A DNA stretch of 64,000 nucleotides. It comes from Anaerolineales bacterium (lineage in GTDB: Bacteria; Chloroflexota; Anaerolineae; Anaerolineales; Villigracilaceae). The notes beneath the pieces were generated by a model, which was not told the DNA's origin, ran no database searches, and saw nothing but the letters and a program-made list of their open reading frames with translations. This document shows, piece after piece, positions 19,810-27,461 of this stretch (position 1 is the stretch's first letter; every line of letters begins with the position of its first letter). Position numbers and translations under genes: made by a program. Where the stretch lies: the NCBI GenBank assembly GCA_030583905.1, contig CP129481.1:3254136-3318135 (forward strand). The letters are read 5' to 3'.

Positions 19810-20202
19810 TTATTCCGCGGATTTGTTTCGCATAAAATCCGCGATCTCGGCAAAACGCGTCTTCAAATGCTCCACCACTGCCGGGTGATACTCCCCCGCA
19901 TCGATGGCGCGATCCATACACCACAACCACTGGTCGCGTTCGCGCTCCCCGATGGAAAACGGCAGGTGGCGCATCCGCAGCTTGGGATGACCAACTTTCT
20001 GCACGTACAGAGGCGGTCCGCCCGACCAGCCGGAGAGGAACATGAACAACTTGTCGCGCGAGCCTTTCAAACTGGGGGCATGCAGCGCGCGGATGTCCTT
20101 TGCCTCGGGAGCGGAATCCATCAGGTCGTAAAAGCGGTCCACGAGCGCGCGCACGCCCGTCTCGCCGCCGAGCAGGTCATACAGGGAGGTCGTTTCAGTC
20201 AT
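19810..20202 (-). CDS. Group II truncated hemoglobin
   Basis: A 130-residue protein. SLYDLLGGETGVRALVDRFY, FLSGWSGGPPLYVQKVGHPK and LRMRHLPFSIGERERDQWLW are characteristic of trHbO-type globins: Tyr near B10, the proximal His in MRHLPF, and Trp at G8. They bind O2 or NO and are implicated in redox stress. The start is set at MTETTSLYD; a longer open frame upstream would run antisense through the thiolase gene. TACAAT on the minus strand ends 6 bases before the ATG and no ribosome-binding site is seen, so the mRNA may be leaderless. Confidence 0.92.
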   Translation of the reverse strand: MTETTSLYDLLGGETGVRALVDRFYDLMDSAPEAKDIRALHAPSLKGSRDKLFMFLSGWSGGPPLYVQKVGHPKLRMRHLPFSIGERERDQWLWCMDRAIDAGEYHPAVVEHLKTRFAEIADFMRNKSAE

Positions 20203-20208
20203 GCCAAA

Positions 20209-20214
20209 ATTGTA
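20209..20214 (-). promoter_or_regulatory. -10 box of the globin gene, start-proximal
   Basis: TACAAT on the minus strand, 6 bases before the globin ATG. Initiation 6-8 bases downstream would fall on the start codon. Confidence 0.5.
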
Positions 20215-20251
20215 CCGTATCCATTTGTAACCCGGTGGTACCGGCAACATG

Positions 20252-20257
20252 TATAAT
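20252..20257 (+). promoter_or_regulatory. -10 box of the thiolase gene
   Basis: TATAAT, with the ribosome-binding site AGGAG further downstream and the ATG at 20284. TTGTAA (20225-20230) is too far (21 bases) to be a good -35. Confidence 0.6.
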
Positions 20258-20283
20258 AGCCCCATCACCAACAGGAGAAGCCA

Positions 20284-21483
20284 ATGAGCAAAGAAAATGA
20301 AGCTGTCATTTTGAGCGCCGTCCGCACCCCCATCGGGAGGTTTCAGGGTGCGTTGAGCACCATCCCTGCGCCGAATCTCGGCTCGGTTGCCGTCAAAGCG
20401 GCGGTGGAACGGGCGGGCATCGACCCGGCTGAAGTGGAAGAGCTTTTGATGGGCAACGTCGTCGCGGCAGGATTGGGACAGGCGCCCGCGCGTCAATCCG
20501 GACTTTATGGCGGGCTGCCGGCTACGGTCAGCGCCACCACGCTGAACAAGGTCTGCGGATCGGGCTTGAAGGCGGCGATGTTGTCGGCGCAAGCCATCCG
20601 CGCCGGGGACGGCGACCTGTTCATCGCGGGCGGATTCGAATCCATGAGCCGCGCGCCCTATCTGGTCAGCGGACGCATGGGCGAGTTGAAGTTCGGCAAC
20701 ACGCAAATGACCGACGCCCTGCTCAATGACGGCTTGTGGGATCCGTTCGAAAACTGGGGCATGGGCAATGCCGCCGAGTTCATCGCGGACGAATACGAAG
20801 TCACGCGCGAGGCGATGGACCAGTTTGCGTTGGAAAGCCATCAAAAGGCGGTCGCCGCGCAGGAGGCGGGCAAGTTCAAGGACGAGATCGTCCCCGTGGA
20901 AGTGCCCGGGCGCAAGGGACAGGTCACGCTCGTGGAGCAGGATGAAGGTCCGCGCAAAGAGACGACGCTGGAAGCATTGTCCAAATTGAAGCCGGTCTTC
21001 AAATCCGATGGCAAGGTGACGGCAGGCAATGCCTCATCCATGAACGACGGCGCGGCGGCGGTGGTGATCTCGTCACGCGCGTATGCCGAAAAGAACAAAC
21101 TCAAGCCCATTGCGCGGGTCGTCGGGTATGCGCAAGCCGCTTTGGAATCGAAATATCTGTTCGCTGCGCCCGCGTACGCCATGCCGAAACTGCTCAAGAA
21201 GGTCGGCTGGACGTTGGCGGATGTGGACTTGATCGAGTTGAACGAAGCCTTCGCCGCGCAAGTGCTGGCGGACGGTTACGCGCTTGCCGATCAGGGCTGG
21301 GACTGGAGCAAGGTTAACGTGAACGGCGGCGCGATCGCGCTCGGTCATCCGCTGGGAGCGAGCGGCGCGCGCGTGCTGACCACGCTCATCTACGCGCTGA
21401 AAGACCGCGGACTGAAACGCGGCATCGCGTCGTTGTGTCTCGGCGGCGGTGAAGCGGTGGCGATGGCGGTTGAGTTGGAATAA
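20284..21483 (+). CDS. Acetyl-CoA C-acetyltransferase (thiolase)
   Basis: A 399-residue protein. The acylated Cys is in LNKVCGSGLKAAMLSA (about residue 90), the catalytic His in NGGAIALGHPLGASGARVL, and the second Cys in SLCLGGGEAVAMAVE. These mark a biosynthetic-type thiolase condensing two acetyl-CoA to acetoacetyl-CoA or working in reverse. With the 3-hydroxybutyryl-CoA dehydrogenase gene 0.8 kb downstream it forms part of a C4 acyl-CoA pathway (butyrate, hydroxybutyrate or fatty acid breakdown). Confidence 0.95.
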   Translation: MSKENEAVILSAVRTPIGRFQGALSTIPAPNLGSVAVKAAVERAGIDPAEVEELLMGNVVAAGLGQAPARQSGLYGGLPATVSATTLNKVCGSGLKAAMLSAQAIRAGDGDLFIAGGFESMSRAPYLVSGRMGELKFGNTQMTDALLNDGLWDPFENWGMGNAAEFIADEYEVTREAMDQFALESHQKAVAAQEAGKFKDEIVPVEVPGRKGQVTLVEQDEGPRKETTLEALSKLKPVFKSDGKVTAGNASSMNDGAAAVVISSRAYAEKNKLKPIARVVGYAQAALESKYLFAAPAYAMPKLLKKVGWTLADVDLIELNEAFAAQVLADGYALADQGWDWSKVNVNGGAIALGHPLGASGARVLTTLIYALKDRGLKRGIASLCLGGGEAVAMAVELE

Positions 21484-21494
21484 CAACCACAAAA

Positions 21495-21530
21495 GGAGAT
21501 GGGCAGACATGTTCATCTCCGTTTGTTTTT
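21495..21530 (+). terminator. Terminator of the thiolase gene
   Basis: GGAGATG (21495-21501) pairs with CATCTCC (21514-21520), followed by GTTTGTTTTT. It separates thiolase from the downstream DinB gene. Confidence 0.75.
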
Positions 21531-21534
21531 AAGA

Positions 21535-21654
21535 TATCCGGTGGTCGAGTGCGCCGTAGGCGCGTATCGAGACCACCAGTTATATGGAATTTTTTGATCA
21601 TGGGTGGTTTCGATATGCGCGAGAAAAACACTCGCGCTACTCAACCACCGGGAT
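21535..21654. repeat. Two facing copies of a palindromic repeat
   Basis: Unit A (21535-21577) runs from TATCCGGTGGTCGAG to ATCGAGACCACC; unit B (21602-21654) from GGGTGGTTTCGATATGCGCG to CTCAACCACCGGGAT. Each unit is itself an imperfect hairpin with GGTGGT/ACCACC ends, and B is an inverted diverged copy of A. The outermost ends (ATCCGGTGG and CCACCGGGAT) also nearly pair. No gene lies inside. Confidence 0.7.
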
Positions 21655-21668
21655 AGGAACACATTAAC

Positions 21669-22160
21669 ATGAACACAAAAGAACGCAATGAAAAGATCGA
21701 ACTCTATGGGCGCGGATATGACCTGTTGAAAGCCGCGCTGGCGGAAGTCCCGCAGGAGGCGATGTACTTCAAGCCGGAGCCGCAGGAATGGAGCGTGTAC
21801 GAAGTCATCATCCACATCGCGGACAGCGAATCCAATGCGGCGCTGCGGGCGCGCAAGTTGATCGTCGAGCCGGGCGGCACGATCATGCCCTACAACCAGC
21901 CCCTGTGGGCGGACGTGTTGAATTATCATGAGCACAATTTCGACGATGCGCTCGAAGTGACGCGGCTGGCGCGCAAGACCACCTATGAACTGTTGAAGCG
22001 CGTCCCCGAGATCGTCTTCAACACGCATTGGATCAAACACCCCGAATATGACGAGCCGTACACCTTCGACAAATGGGTGGACATCTACTCGGCGCACATT
22101 CCGGGACACATTGAACAAATCCAGAATAATGTCAAAGCATGGAAAGCACAAAACCATTAA
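21669..22160 (+). CDS. DinB-like four-helix protein
   Basis: A 163-residue protein with the DinB/YfiT layout: EWSVYEVIIHIADSESNAAL holds the first metal-ligand His, and the C-terminal SAHIPGHIEQIQNNVKAW holds His residues near the last helix. The family comprises metal-binding helical bundles, some thiol-dependent transferases; function here is unknown. It lies between thiolase and the 3-hydroxybutyryl-CoA dehydrogenase gene but is separated from both by repeats. Confidence 0.8.
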   Translation: MNTKERNEKIELYGRGYDLLKAALAEVPQEAMYFKPEPQEWSVYEVIIHIADSESNAALRARKLIVEPGGTIMPYNQPLWADVLNYHEHNFDDALEVTRLARKTTYELLKRVPEIVFNTHWIKHPEYDEPYTFDKWVDIYSAHIPGHIEQIQNNVKAWKAQNH

Positions 22161-22220
22161 ACACAAAGGACACGAAGGACTCAAAGATTTTCCTTTGTGC
22201 TCTTTGTGTTCTTCGTGTTA
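22160..22220. repeat. Inverted repeat of the 'cacaaaggacacgaag' type
   Basis: The left arm begins AAACACAAAGGACACGAAGG; the right arm, TTTGTGTTCTTCGTGTT, is close to its reverse complement. It belongs to the same style of repeat as those at 24028, 41387 and 42510. It fills the gap before the next gene; the ribosome-binding site AAGGAG follows after about 20 bases. Confidence 0.65.
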
Positions 22221-22250
22221 AAAGGTTGTAAGCACCTCAAAGGAGAAAAA

Positions 22251-23096
22251 ATGACCATCAAACATATTTTCATCATCGGCGCAGGGACCATGGGCAACGG
22301 CATCGCGCAAGTCGCGGCGACATCCGGCTACCAAGTCACCTGTATGGACGTTCAGCCTGCCGCGCTGGAGAAAGCCAAGGCGACCATCGCCAAGTCCACG
22401 GCGAAACTGCTGGAAAAGGGCGTGCTCACAGCGGAGCAAAAAGCATCCGCAGACGGGATTCAATTCACGTCCACAATGGAGGCGCTGAAGGAGGCGGATT
22501 TCGTCATCGAAGCCGCGACGGAAAATCCGGAGTTGAAGTTCAAGATCTTTAAAGACATGGACGCCAACGCGCGCGAAGGCGTGATCCTGGCGAGCAACAC
22601 CTCGTCCATTTCCATCACCAAGATCGCCGCCGCCACGAAGCGACCGGAGAAGGTCATCGGCATGCACTTCATGAACCCCGTGCCGCTGATGAAACTGGTG
22701 GAGGTTATCAAGGGACTCGCCACCGACGAAGCGACGTTGAACACGACGCTGGAGTTGTGCAGGGTGATGGGCAAGGAGCCGGTCGAAGCGAATGACTCGC
22801 CCGGGTTCATCTCGAACCGCATCCTGTGCCCGATGATCAACGAAGCGGTCTTCGCCCTGCAGGAAGGCGTCGGCACGCCCGAAGCCATTGACGCGGTGAT
22901 GAAACTCGGCATGAACCATCCCATGGGTCCGTTGACCCTGGCGGACTTGATCGGATTGGATGTCGTCCTGTTCGTGATGGAAGTGTTACAGCGCGACCTC
23001 GGCGATGACAAATACCGCCCCGCTTATCTCCTGCGCAAGATGGTGGACGCGGGCTATCTGGGTCGCAAGACCGGACGCGGGTTTTATCAATATTGA
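22251..23096 (+). CDS. 3-hydroxybutyryl-CoA dehydrogenase
   Basis: A 281-residue protein. [20 protein letters not shown] is the NAD(P)-binding GxGxxG fold. [37 protein letters not shown] (catalytic His) and the C-terminal [16 protein letters not shown] are family signatures. It oxidises 3-hydroxybutyryl-CoA to acetoacetyl-CoA or the reverse, linking to the thiolase upstream. The start is the ATG after AAGGAG. The short one-domain form, without enoyl-CoA hydratase, fits Hbd rather than FadB. Confidence 0.95.
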   Translation: MTIKHIFIIGAGTMGNGIAQVAATSGYQVTCMDVQPAALEKAKATIAKSTAKLLEKGVLTAEQKASADGIQFTSTMEALKEADFVIEAATENPELKFKIFKDMDANAREGVILASNTSSISITKIAAATKRPEKVIGMHFMNPVPLMKLVEVIKGLATDEATLNTTLELCRVMGKEPVEANDSPGFISNRILCPMINEAVFALQEGVGTPEAIDAVMKLGMNHPMGPLTLADLIGLDVVLFVMEVLQRDLGDDKYRPAYLLRKMVDAGYLGRKTGRGFYQY

Positions 23097-23102
23097 TCGA
23101 TA

Positions 23103-23136
23103 AGACCTGACAGGTTTCCCAAAACCTGTCAGGTCT
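23103..23136. repeat. Perfect 15-bp inverted repeat
   Basis: AGACCTGACAGGTTT (23103-23117) and AAACCTGTCAGGTCT (23122-23136) pair perfectly around 4 bases. It comes just after the dehydrogenase stop and could terminate transcription, but there is no T-run. The sequence type is a common dispersed repeat. Confidence 0.7.
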
Positions 23137-23169
23137 ATAATCTGCGGATGACCTCTTTGTAATCCCTTC

Positions 23170-23493
23170 TTATCCCTCTTGGTCAGTGGATAAAAACAAA
23201 TTCCTCCCCTTGAAATAATCCGACAACGCCAGATGGAACGGACGCTTCCCCAGCCGTTCCGCCTGCTCCGCATACAACGCCCCCACCCGTCCATCCGCCA
23301 TCGCGGAACGCGCGTACGCCACTGCCAGCTTGAACCGCTGACGGTGCTCCTGCTGCGCCTCGCTCCACTTCACCCGTGACATGTCCGGCGCTTTCATCAG
23401 ATGTACCTCCCCGCTCACCCCGCGCCGAAAAGCCATCCCACCCATCCCGCCGCGGACCTGTTCCAGTATTGGATTGAGTATCACTTTTGCCAT
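23170..23493 (-). CDS. Small unknown protein with MAKVxLNP start
   Basis: A 107-residue protein. The pattern MAKVILNPILEQVRGGMGGM, then FRRGVSGEVHLMKAPDMS, then AQQEHRQRFKLAVAYARSAM and a C-terminal FHLALSDYF looks like a family of short proteins of unknown function seen in varied bacteria; I recall the pattern but no assigned role. It is rich in Arg and Gly and has no membrane segment. Five 11-bp direct repeats lie 36-90 bases before its start and may regulate it. Confidence 0.65.
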   Translation of the reverse strand: MAKVILNPILEQVRGGMGGMAFRRGVSGEVHLMKAPDMSRVKWSEAQQEHRQRFKLAVAYARSAMADGRVGALYAEQAERLGKRPFHLALSDYFKGRNLFLSTDQEG

Positions 23494-23528
23494 CGTTACT
23501 CCATGATCGTTCCAGTCGTCTTCCCAGT

Positions 23529-23583
23529 ATCCTGCATTGATCCTGTATTCATCCTGTATTGATCCTGTATTTATCCTGTATTA
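23529..23583. repeat. Five tandem 11-bp repeats upstream of the 107-residue gene
   Basis: ATCCTGTATTN is repeated five times head to tail (starts 23529, 23540, 23551, 23562, 23573), the first unit with one change (GCATT). Eleven bases is close to one helix turn, so all copies face the same side of the DNA. On the minus strand they read NAATACAGGAT and lie just upstream of the gene ending at 23170. Confidence 0.85.
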
Positions 23584-23664
23584 TGGCTTCGAGTATACTC
23601 CAAACTGGCTCCAATGAACCTGCGAACTTCGCCTATTTAGCCTTCAATGACCAATTGGATATGG

Positions 23665-25359
23665 CTATACGCTCCCCGCATACCCATCCGCGCGCGGATC
23701 ACTGCCCCCGCACAGCACCCCCGCCTCATCCCGCAGGATGACCTGCCCGCGCCCGAACAACGCCCGTTCGTAGCCCGACACCTCATATAAAGGATGCCCC
23801 ATCCCGCGCAGGGCTGTCAGTGTTGCGTCCGGCATCCCTTCTTCGATAGCGACCTTCCCGCCCGCCACATCCACATCGATGCAGAAGCGCGGCGCATCCA
23901 GCGCGGACTGCGGATCGAGCCCCGCATCCACCAACGCGGATAGCACCTGCACATGTCCCTGCGGCTGCATGAACCCGCCCATCACCCCGTACGATGCATA
24001 CAACGCTTCTTCGACTTCACGATTTGAACCGCGAAGCTCGCCAAGATTTTCTTTATTCTTCGCGCTCTTTGCGTCCTTTGCGGTGAGTCTCGTCACCATG
24101 GCAGGGATGATGGTGTGATACGGTCGTTTGCCCGGCGCAAGGCAATTAGGATGCTCCGGGTCAAGACTGAAGTTATGCCCGCGGTTTTGCAGTGTGAAGC
24201 CCCAGCCCTTCGGTACGATGCCCGTGCCAAAGCCCATGTAATTGCTGTTGATGAACGAGCACGCATTGCCCATCCCGTCCACTACGCTCAAATACACCGT
24301 CGACGACGACGCAACCGGCGCGCCGCGCTGCGGGTCGAGCGTGGCGCGTTTCAGGTCGATCAACTTGCGGCGTTCAGCCGCATATTCCTTCGATAACAAT
24401 TCTTTCATTGGAATGTCCGAGAACGCGGGGTCGCTCACATACCACTTCGCATCGGCGAACGCGAGCCGCATCGCTTCGATCATCAGGTGCATCTTTTCGG
24501 GCGAGAGCAGTTCCAACTCCGCCAGTTCAAAGCCTTCCAGGATGTTGAGCGCGATCAACGCCGTGATGCCCTGTCCGTTCGGCGGACATTCATACACACG
24601 CAGTCCGCGATACTCAACGGACAAGGGCGTCTCCCACGTGGACACATGCGACGCCAGATCATCAGCGGACATACACCCGCCCGCATCTTTGATCACACCG
24701 ACAATTGCTTCTGCAACCGCTCCCTGATAAAACCCGACGGCTCCGCGCTCCGCCACAGCCTGAAACGTGCGCGCCAGACCTTTGTTGCGGAAGATTTCGC
24801 CTGCCTGCGGTGCGCGCCCGTCGATGGTCAACTCCCCGCCATTCAGCGCGGACTTCAACTGTCGTTCCGCGCCGCGCCCCCAAAAGTGAGCCGTGATCGG
24901 CGCGACGGGAAAGCCCTCGTCTGCGAGCCGGATGGCAGGCGCGAGAATATCCGTCAGCGGGAGTGAGCCGTGCTTCGCGATCAGGTCACACCAGCCCGCA
25001 CACGCCCCCGGCACCGTCACCGTATGCGGATGGAAGGGCGGTAAGCTGTCGGCAAGCAGTCCTTCACGCTTTAGCCTCTCAAGCGTCAGCGCGGACGGAG
25101 CGCGCCCCGATCCGTTCAAGGCGGTGACCTGTTTTGTCCGCGCGTCAAAATACAAGGCGAACATATCCCCGCCAATTCCCGTTGACGTTGGCTCGGTGAC
25201 GTTCAACGCGGCGGCGGCGGCAACTGCGGCATCGGCGGCATTACCGCCCTTGGAAAGGACTTCGATACCGGCGGCGGTAGCCAGCGGCTGGGACGTGGCG
25301 ACAATGCCGCGGCGGGAATAAACGGGCGAACGATGGGAAGGGAAGGGAGTTGGGTTCAT
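23665..25359 (-). CDS. ggt: Gamma-glutamyltransferase (Ntn hydrolase)
   Basis: A 564-residue protein. The N-terminal domain has VSKGGNAADAAVAA-like sequence (SKGGNAADAAVAAAAALN) and GSGRAPSALT. The self-cleavage site is in VASSSTVYLSVVDGMGNACS, where the Thr becomes the nucleophile. It transfers or hydrolyses gamma-glutamyl groups such as in glutathione. No signal peptide is clear. A 19-codon repeat-derived insert (AKDAKSAKNKENLGELRG) lies between VTRLT and the EALYASYGVMGGFMQPQGH region. The start is MNPTPFPSH; ribosome-binding site weak. Confidence 0.9.
   Translation of the reverse strand: MNPTPFPSHRSPVYSRRGIVATSQPLATAAGIEVLSKGGNAADAAVAAAAALNVTEPTSTGIGGDMFALYFDARTKQVTALNGSGRAPSALTLERLKREGLLADSLPPFHPHTVTVPGACAGWCDLIAKHGSLPLTDILAPAIRLADEGFPVAPITAHFWGRGAERQLKSALNGGELTIDGRAPQAGEIFRNKGLARTFQAVAERGAVGFYQGAVAEAIVGVIKDAGGCMSADDLASHVSTWETPLSVEYRGLRVYECPPNGQGITALIALNILEGFELAELELLSPEKMHLMIEAMRLAFADAKWYVSDPAFSDIPMKELLSKEYAAERRKLIDLKRATLDPQRGAPVASSSTVYLSVVDGMGNACSFINSNYMGFGTGIVPKGWGFTLQNRGHNFSLDPEHPNCLAPGKRPYHTIIPAMVTRLTAKDAKSAKNKENLGELRGSNREVEEALYASYGVMGGFMQPQGHVQVLSALVDAGLDPQSALDAPRFCIDVDVAGGKVAIEEGMPDATLTALRGMGHPLYEVSGYERALFGRGQVILRDEAGVLCGGSDPRADGYAGSV
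24028..24084. repeat. 57-bp palindromic repeat inside ggt, in frame
   Basis: The segment has ends ACCGC and GCGGT and contains GCGAAGCTCGCCAAGA facing TCTTCGCGCTCTTTGCGTCC, so it is a diverged inverted repeat of the same family as 22160-22220 and 41387-41420. It is 57 bases, exactly 19 codons, and encodes the AKDAKSAK-type insert of Ggt. Confidence 0.75.
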
Positions 25360-25382
25360 GGGGTTCTCGTGGTTTGGGATTG

Positions 25383-25430
25383 CTGAACGCTGAGTGCCGA
25401 TTGCCACAGCGCTCAGCTTTCAGCGTTCAG
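25383..25430. repeat. Inverted repeat between ggt and the four-helix-bundle gene
   Basis: CTGAACGCTGA (25383-25393) and TCAGCGTTCAG (25420-25430) pair perfectly around 26 bases that include CAGCGCTCAGC. It lies 18 bases before the -10 box of the next gene. A related CTGATGGCTGAATGC motif occurs at the other end of that gene (25817-25831). Confidence 0.7.
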
Positions 25431-25447
25431 TCGGGGTTTTCTCGAAG

Positions 25448-25453
25448 TATAAT
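25448..25453 (+). promoter_or_regulatory. -10 box of the four-helix-bundle gene, start-proximal
   Basis: TATAAT ends 7 bases before the ATG at 25461. No ribosome-binding site is visible, which suggests a leaderless transcript. Confidence 0.6.
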
Positions 25454-25460
25454 TCCGTTT

Positions 25461-25820
25461 ATGAAAGATTTCCGCAAACTCAAAGTGTGGGAAAAAGCGC
25501 ATCAACTCGCATTGGCTGTATACAAAGTAACGAAAAGCTTCCCCAAGGAAGAACTGTACGGACTGACTTCTCAAATTCGCCGTGCAAGCATGTCCATTCC
25601 AACCAATATTGCGGAAGGCTGCGGGCGTCAAACCGATGCAGAATTTGCGCGCTTCCTTCAAATCGCCATGGGCTCAGCCAGTGAAACTGAATATCAACTC
25701 CTGCTTGCCCGCGACCTTGAATTTCTTTCCAATGAACAATACCAACAACTTCACAACGATGTCACAGAGGTGAAACGAATGCTCACATCCTTCATGCAAA
25801 CCCTGCGAGCGGACCGCTGA
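25461..25820 (+). CDS. Four-helix-bundle protein (S23/IVS type)
   Basis: A 119-residue all-helical protein: KDFRKLKVWEKAHQLALAVY, then SQIRRASMSIPTNIAEGCGR and FARFLQIAMGSASETEYQL are the motifs of the family first found in intervening sequences of 23S rRNA and related to bacterial accessory (Avd) proteins of diversity-generating retroelements. No rRNA or reverse transcriptase is nearby. Its stop overlaps the start of the GMC oxidoreductase gene by one base (TGATGG), and inverted repeats bound it. Confidence 0.88.
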   Translation: MKDFRKLKVWEKAHQLALAVYKVTKSFPKEELYGLTSQIRRASMSIPTNIAEGCGRQTDAEFARFLQIAMGSASETEYQLLLARDLEFLSNEQYQQLHNDVTEVKRMLTSFMQTLRADR

Positions 25821-27448
25821 TGGCTGAATGCTTTGATTACGTGATCATTGGTTCGGGATTTGGGGGCAGTGTTTCAGCAATGCGTTTGGCAGAGAAGGGC
25901 TACTCGGTACTGGTTCTCGAAAAAGGCAAACGCTTCAACGACAACGACTTCGCCACATCCAACTGGCAATATTGGAAGTATCTCTGGATGCCTGCGTTGC
26001 GCGCGCACGGCATCATGCAGATCAGCATTCTCAAAGGCGTGATGGTGCTGCACGGCGCGGGCGTCGGCGGCGGCAGCCTCGGCTATGCCAACGTGCTCGA
26101 AGTCCCCAGCGACGAAACCTTCGCCACCCCCGCCTGGAACTCGCCCCTGCCGTGGGGTCAACTGCTCAAGCCGCACTACGAAACCGCCAAGCGGATGCTC
26201 GGCGTCGCCCGTAACCCCAAACTCTGGAAGGCAGACCTGCTGCTCAAAGAAATGGCTGACGAACGCGGCATGGGGCACACCTTCCGCGCGACGGATGTCG
26301 GCTCATTCTTCGGGGAGGCTGGTGCCACCGTCCCCGATCCGTACTTTGGCGGAGAGGGTCCCGCACGCGCGGGCTGTCAGCACTGCGGCGGCTGCATGGT
26401 GGGATGCCGGCACAATGCGAAAAACACCCTGCCGAAGAATTATCTGTATTTTGCTGAAAAGAACGGGGCGAAGGTTATTTCTGAGGTTGAAGTTACTGGC
26501 GTAAAACCGTTGACAGTGGACGGTGGACAGTTGACCGCCAACCACCAACCATCAACTGCCAACTACGAAATCACCTACCGCAACTCCACCAAGTTCTTCA
26601 AGCGCACGCAAACCGTCCATGCAAGGAACGTCATCTTCTCGGCGGGCGTGATGGGCACGATGAAACTGCTGTTGAATTTACGCGACGTGAAGCAGTCCCT
26701 GCCGAAACTGTCCACGAAACTGGGGACGATGGTCAGGACCAACTCCGAAGGTCTGCTTGGAAGCGTGGCGCGTACATCCGATGTCAATTATTCGGAGGGC
26801 GTCGCCATTTCATCCATCTACAACCATGACGAAATGACGCGCATCGAACCCGTGCGCTACCCTGACGGTTCGTCGTTGATGCGCTTCCTCGCCGCGCCGC
26901 TGATCGACAAGCACTTCAGCATTCCGCGCCGCCTGCTCAACTTTCTGGGCTGGGCGCTCACCCATCCCATTGACTTTGCCAAGGCGCTCATCCTGCCGGG
27001 CTGGGCGCATAATGTGACCATCCTGCTGGTGATGCAGCACGCCGATAACCGCATGCGCTTCAAGATCGGGCGCAGTGTGTTCACGCTCTTCCGCACGGGC
27101 ATGGTGGCGGAGGAAGAACCCGGCTATACCATCAACGCGCAGGTGGAAGGCTCGCATGAGATCACGCGCGAGTTTGCCAGGCGCACGGACGGGATCGCGC
27201 TCGGCTCGCTCGGGGAGAACCTGCTCAACCTGCCGACGACCGCCCATATTCTCGGCGGCGCGCCGATCGGGAAGGATGCCGACGAAGGCGTGATCGATGA
27301 GAATTTCGCCGTGCATAACTATGAAGGGATGTACATCATCGACGGCTCGGTCATGCCTGCCAACCCGGGCGTCAACCCGTCGTTGACGATCACTGCGCTG
27401 GCGGAATACGCCATGAGCAGAGTGCCGAATAAAAAAGTCCCGCGCTGA
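25820..27448 (+). CDS. GMC-type FAD oxidoreductase (cholesterol oxidase-like)
   Basis: A 542-residue protein. IIGSGFGGSVSAMRLAEKGY is the FAD-binding Rossmann motif; VMVLHGAGVGGGSLGYANV and the C-terminal DGSVMPANPGVNPSLTITAL match the cholesterol-oxidase branch of GMC enzymes. The Cys-rich CQHCGGCMVGCRHNAKN is common in that branch. It oxidises an alcohol, substrate unknown. About residues 231-248 (VDGGQLTANHQPSTAN) come from a repeat inserted in frame. The first codons overlap the four-helix-bundle gene and its repeat. Confidence 0.85.
   Translation: MAECFDYVIIGSGFGGSVSAMRLAEKGYSVLVLEKGKRFNDNDFATSNWQYWKYLWMPALRAHGIMQISILKGVMVLHGAGVGGGSLGYANVLEVPSDETFATPAWNSPLPWGQLLKPHYETAKRMLGVARNPKLWKADLLLKEMADERGMGHTFRATDVGSFFGEAGATVPDPYFGGEGPARAGCQHCGGCMVGCRHNAKNTLPKNYLYFAEKNGAKVISEVEVTGVKPLTVDGGQLTANHQPSTANYEITYRNSTKFFKRTQTVHARNVIFSAGVMGTMKLLLNLRDVKQSLPKLSTKLGTMVRTNSEGLLGSVARTSDVNYSEGVAISSIYNHDEMTRIEPVRYPDGSSLMRFLAAPLIDKHFSIPRRLLNFLGWALTHPIDFAKALILPGWAHNVTILLVMQHADNRMRFKIGRSVFTLFRTGMVAEEEPGYTINAQVEGSHEITREFARRTDGIALGSLGENLLNLPTTAHILGGAPIGKDADEGVIDENFAVHNYEGMYIIDGSVMPANPGVNPSLTITALAEYAMSRVPNKKVPR
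26509..26563. repeat. Dispersed repeat inside the GMC gene, in frame
   Basis: GTTGACAGTGGACGG and GGACAGTTGACCGCC face ACCATCAACTGCCAAC, an imperfect inverted repeat of the 'gacagtggacagtt' type. It encodes the low-complexity stretch TVDGGQLTANHQPSTAN. The reading frame stays open on both sides. Confidence 0.65.
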
Positions 27449-27461
27449 TGCGGGACTTTTT
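27433..27461. terminator. Bidirectional terminator between GMC and SH3 genes
   Basis: AAAAGTCCCGC (27433-27443) pairs with GCGGGACTTTT (27450-27460), with A-runs on the left and T-runs on the right, so it works for both convergent genes. It overlaps the end of the GMC gene. Confidence 0.85.

Noticed and set aside
20203..20844. N-terminal extension of the globin to 344 residues
   Set aside because: The extension runs antisense through the thiolase gene and has no globin-like sequence; the globin starts at 20202.
25461..25820. rRNA intervening sequence
   Set aside because: The encoded protein is of the IVS type, but no 23S rRNA sequence flanks it; it is a free-standing gene.
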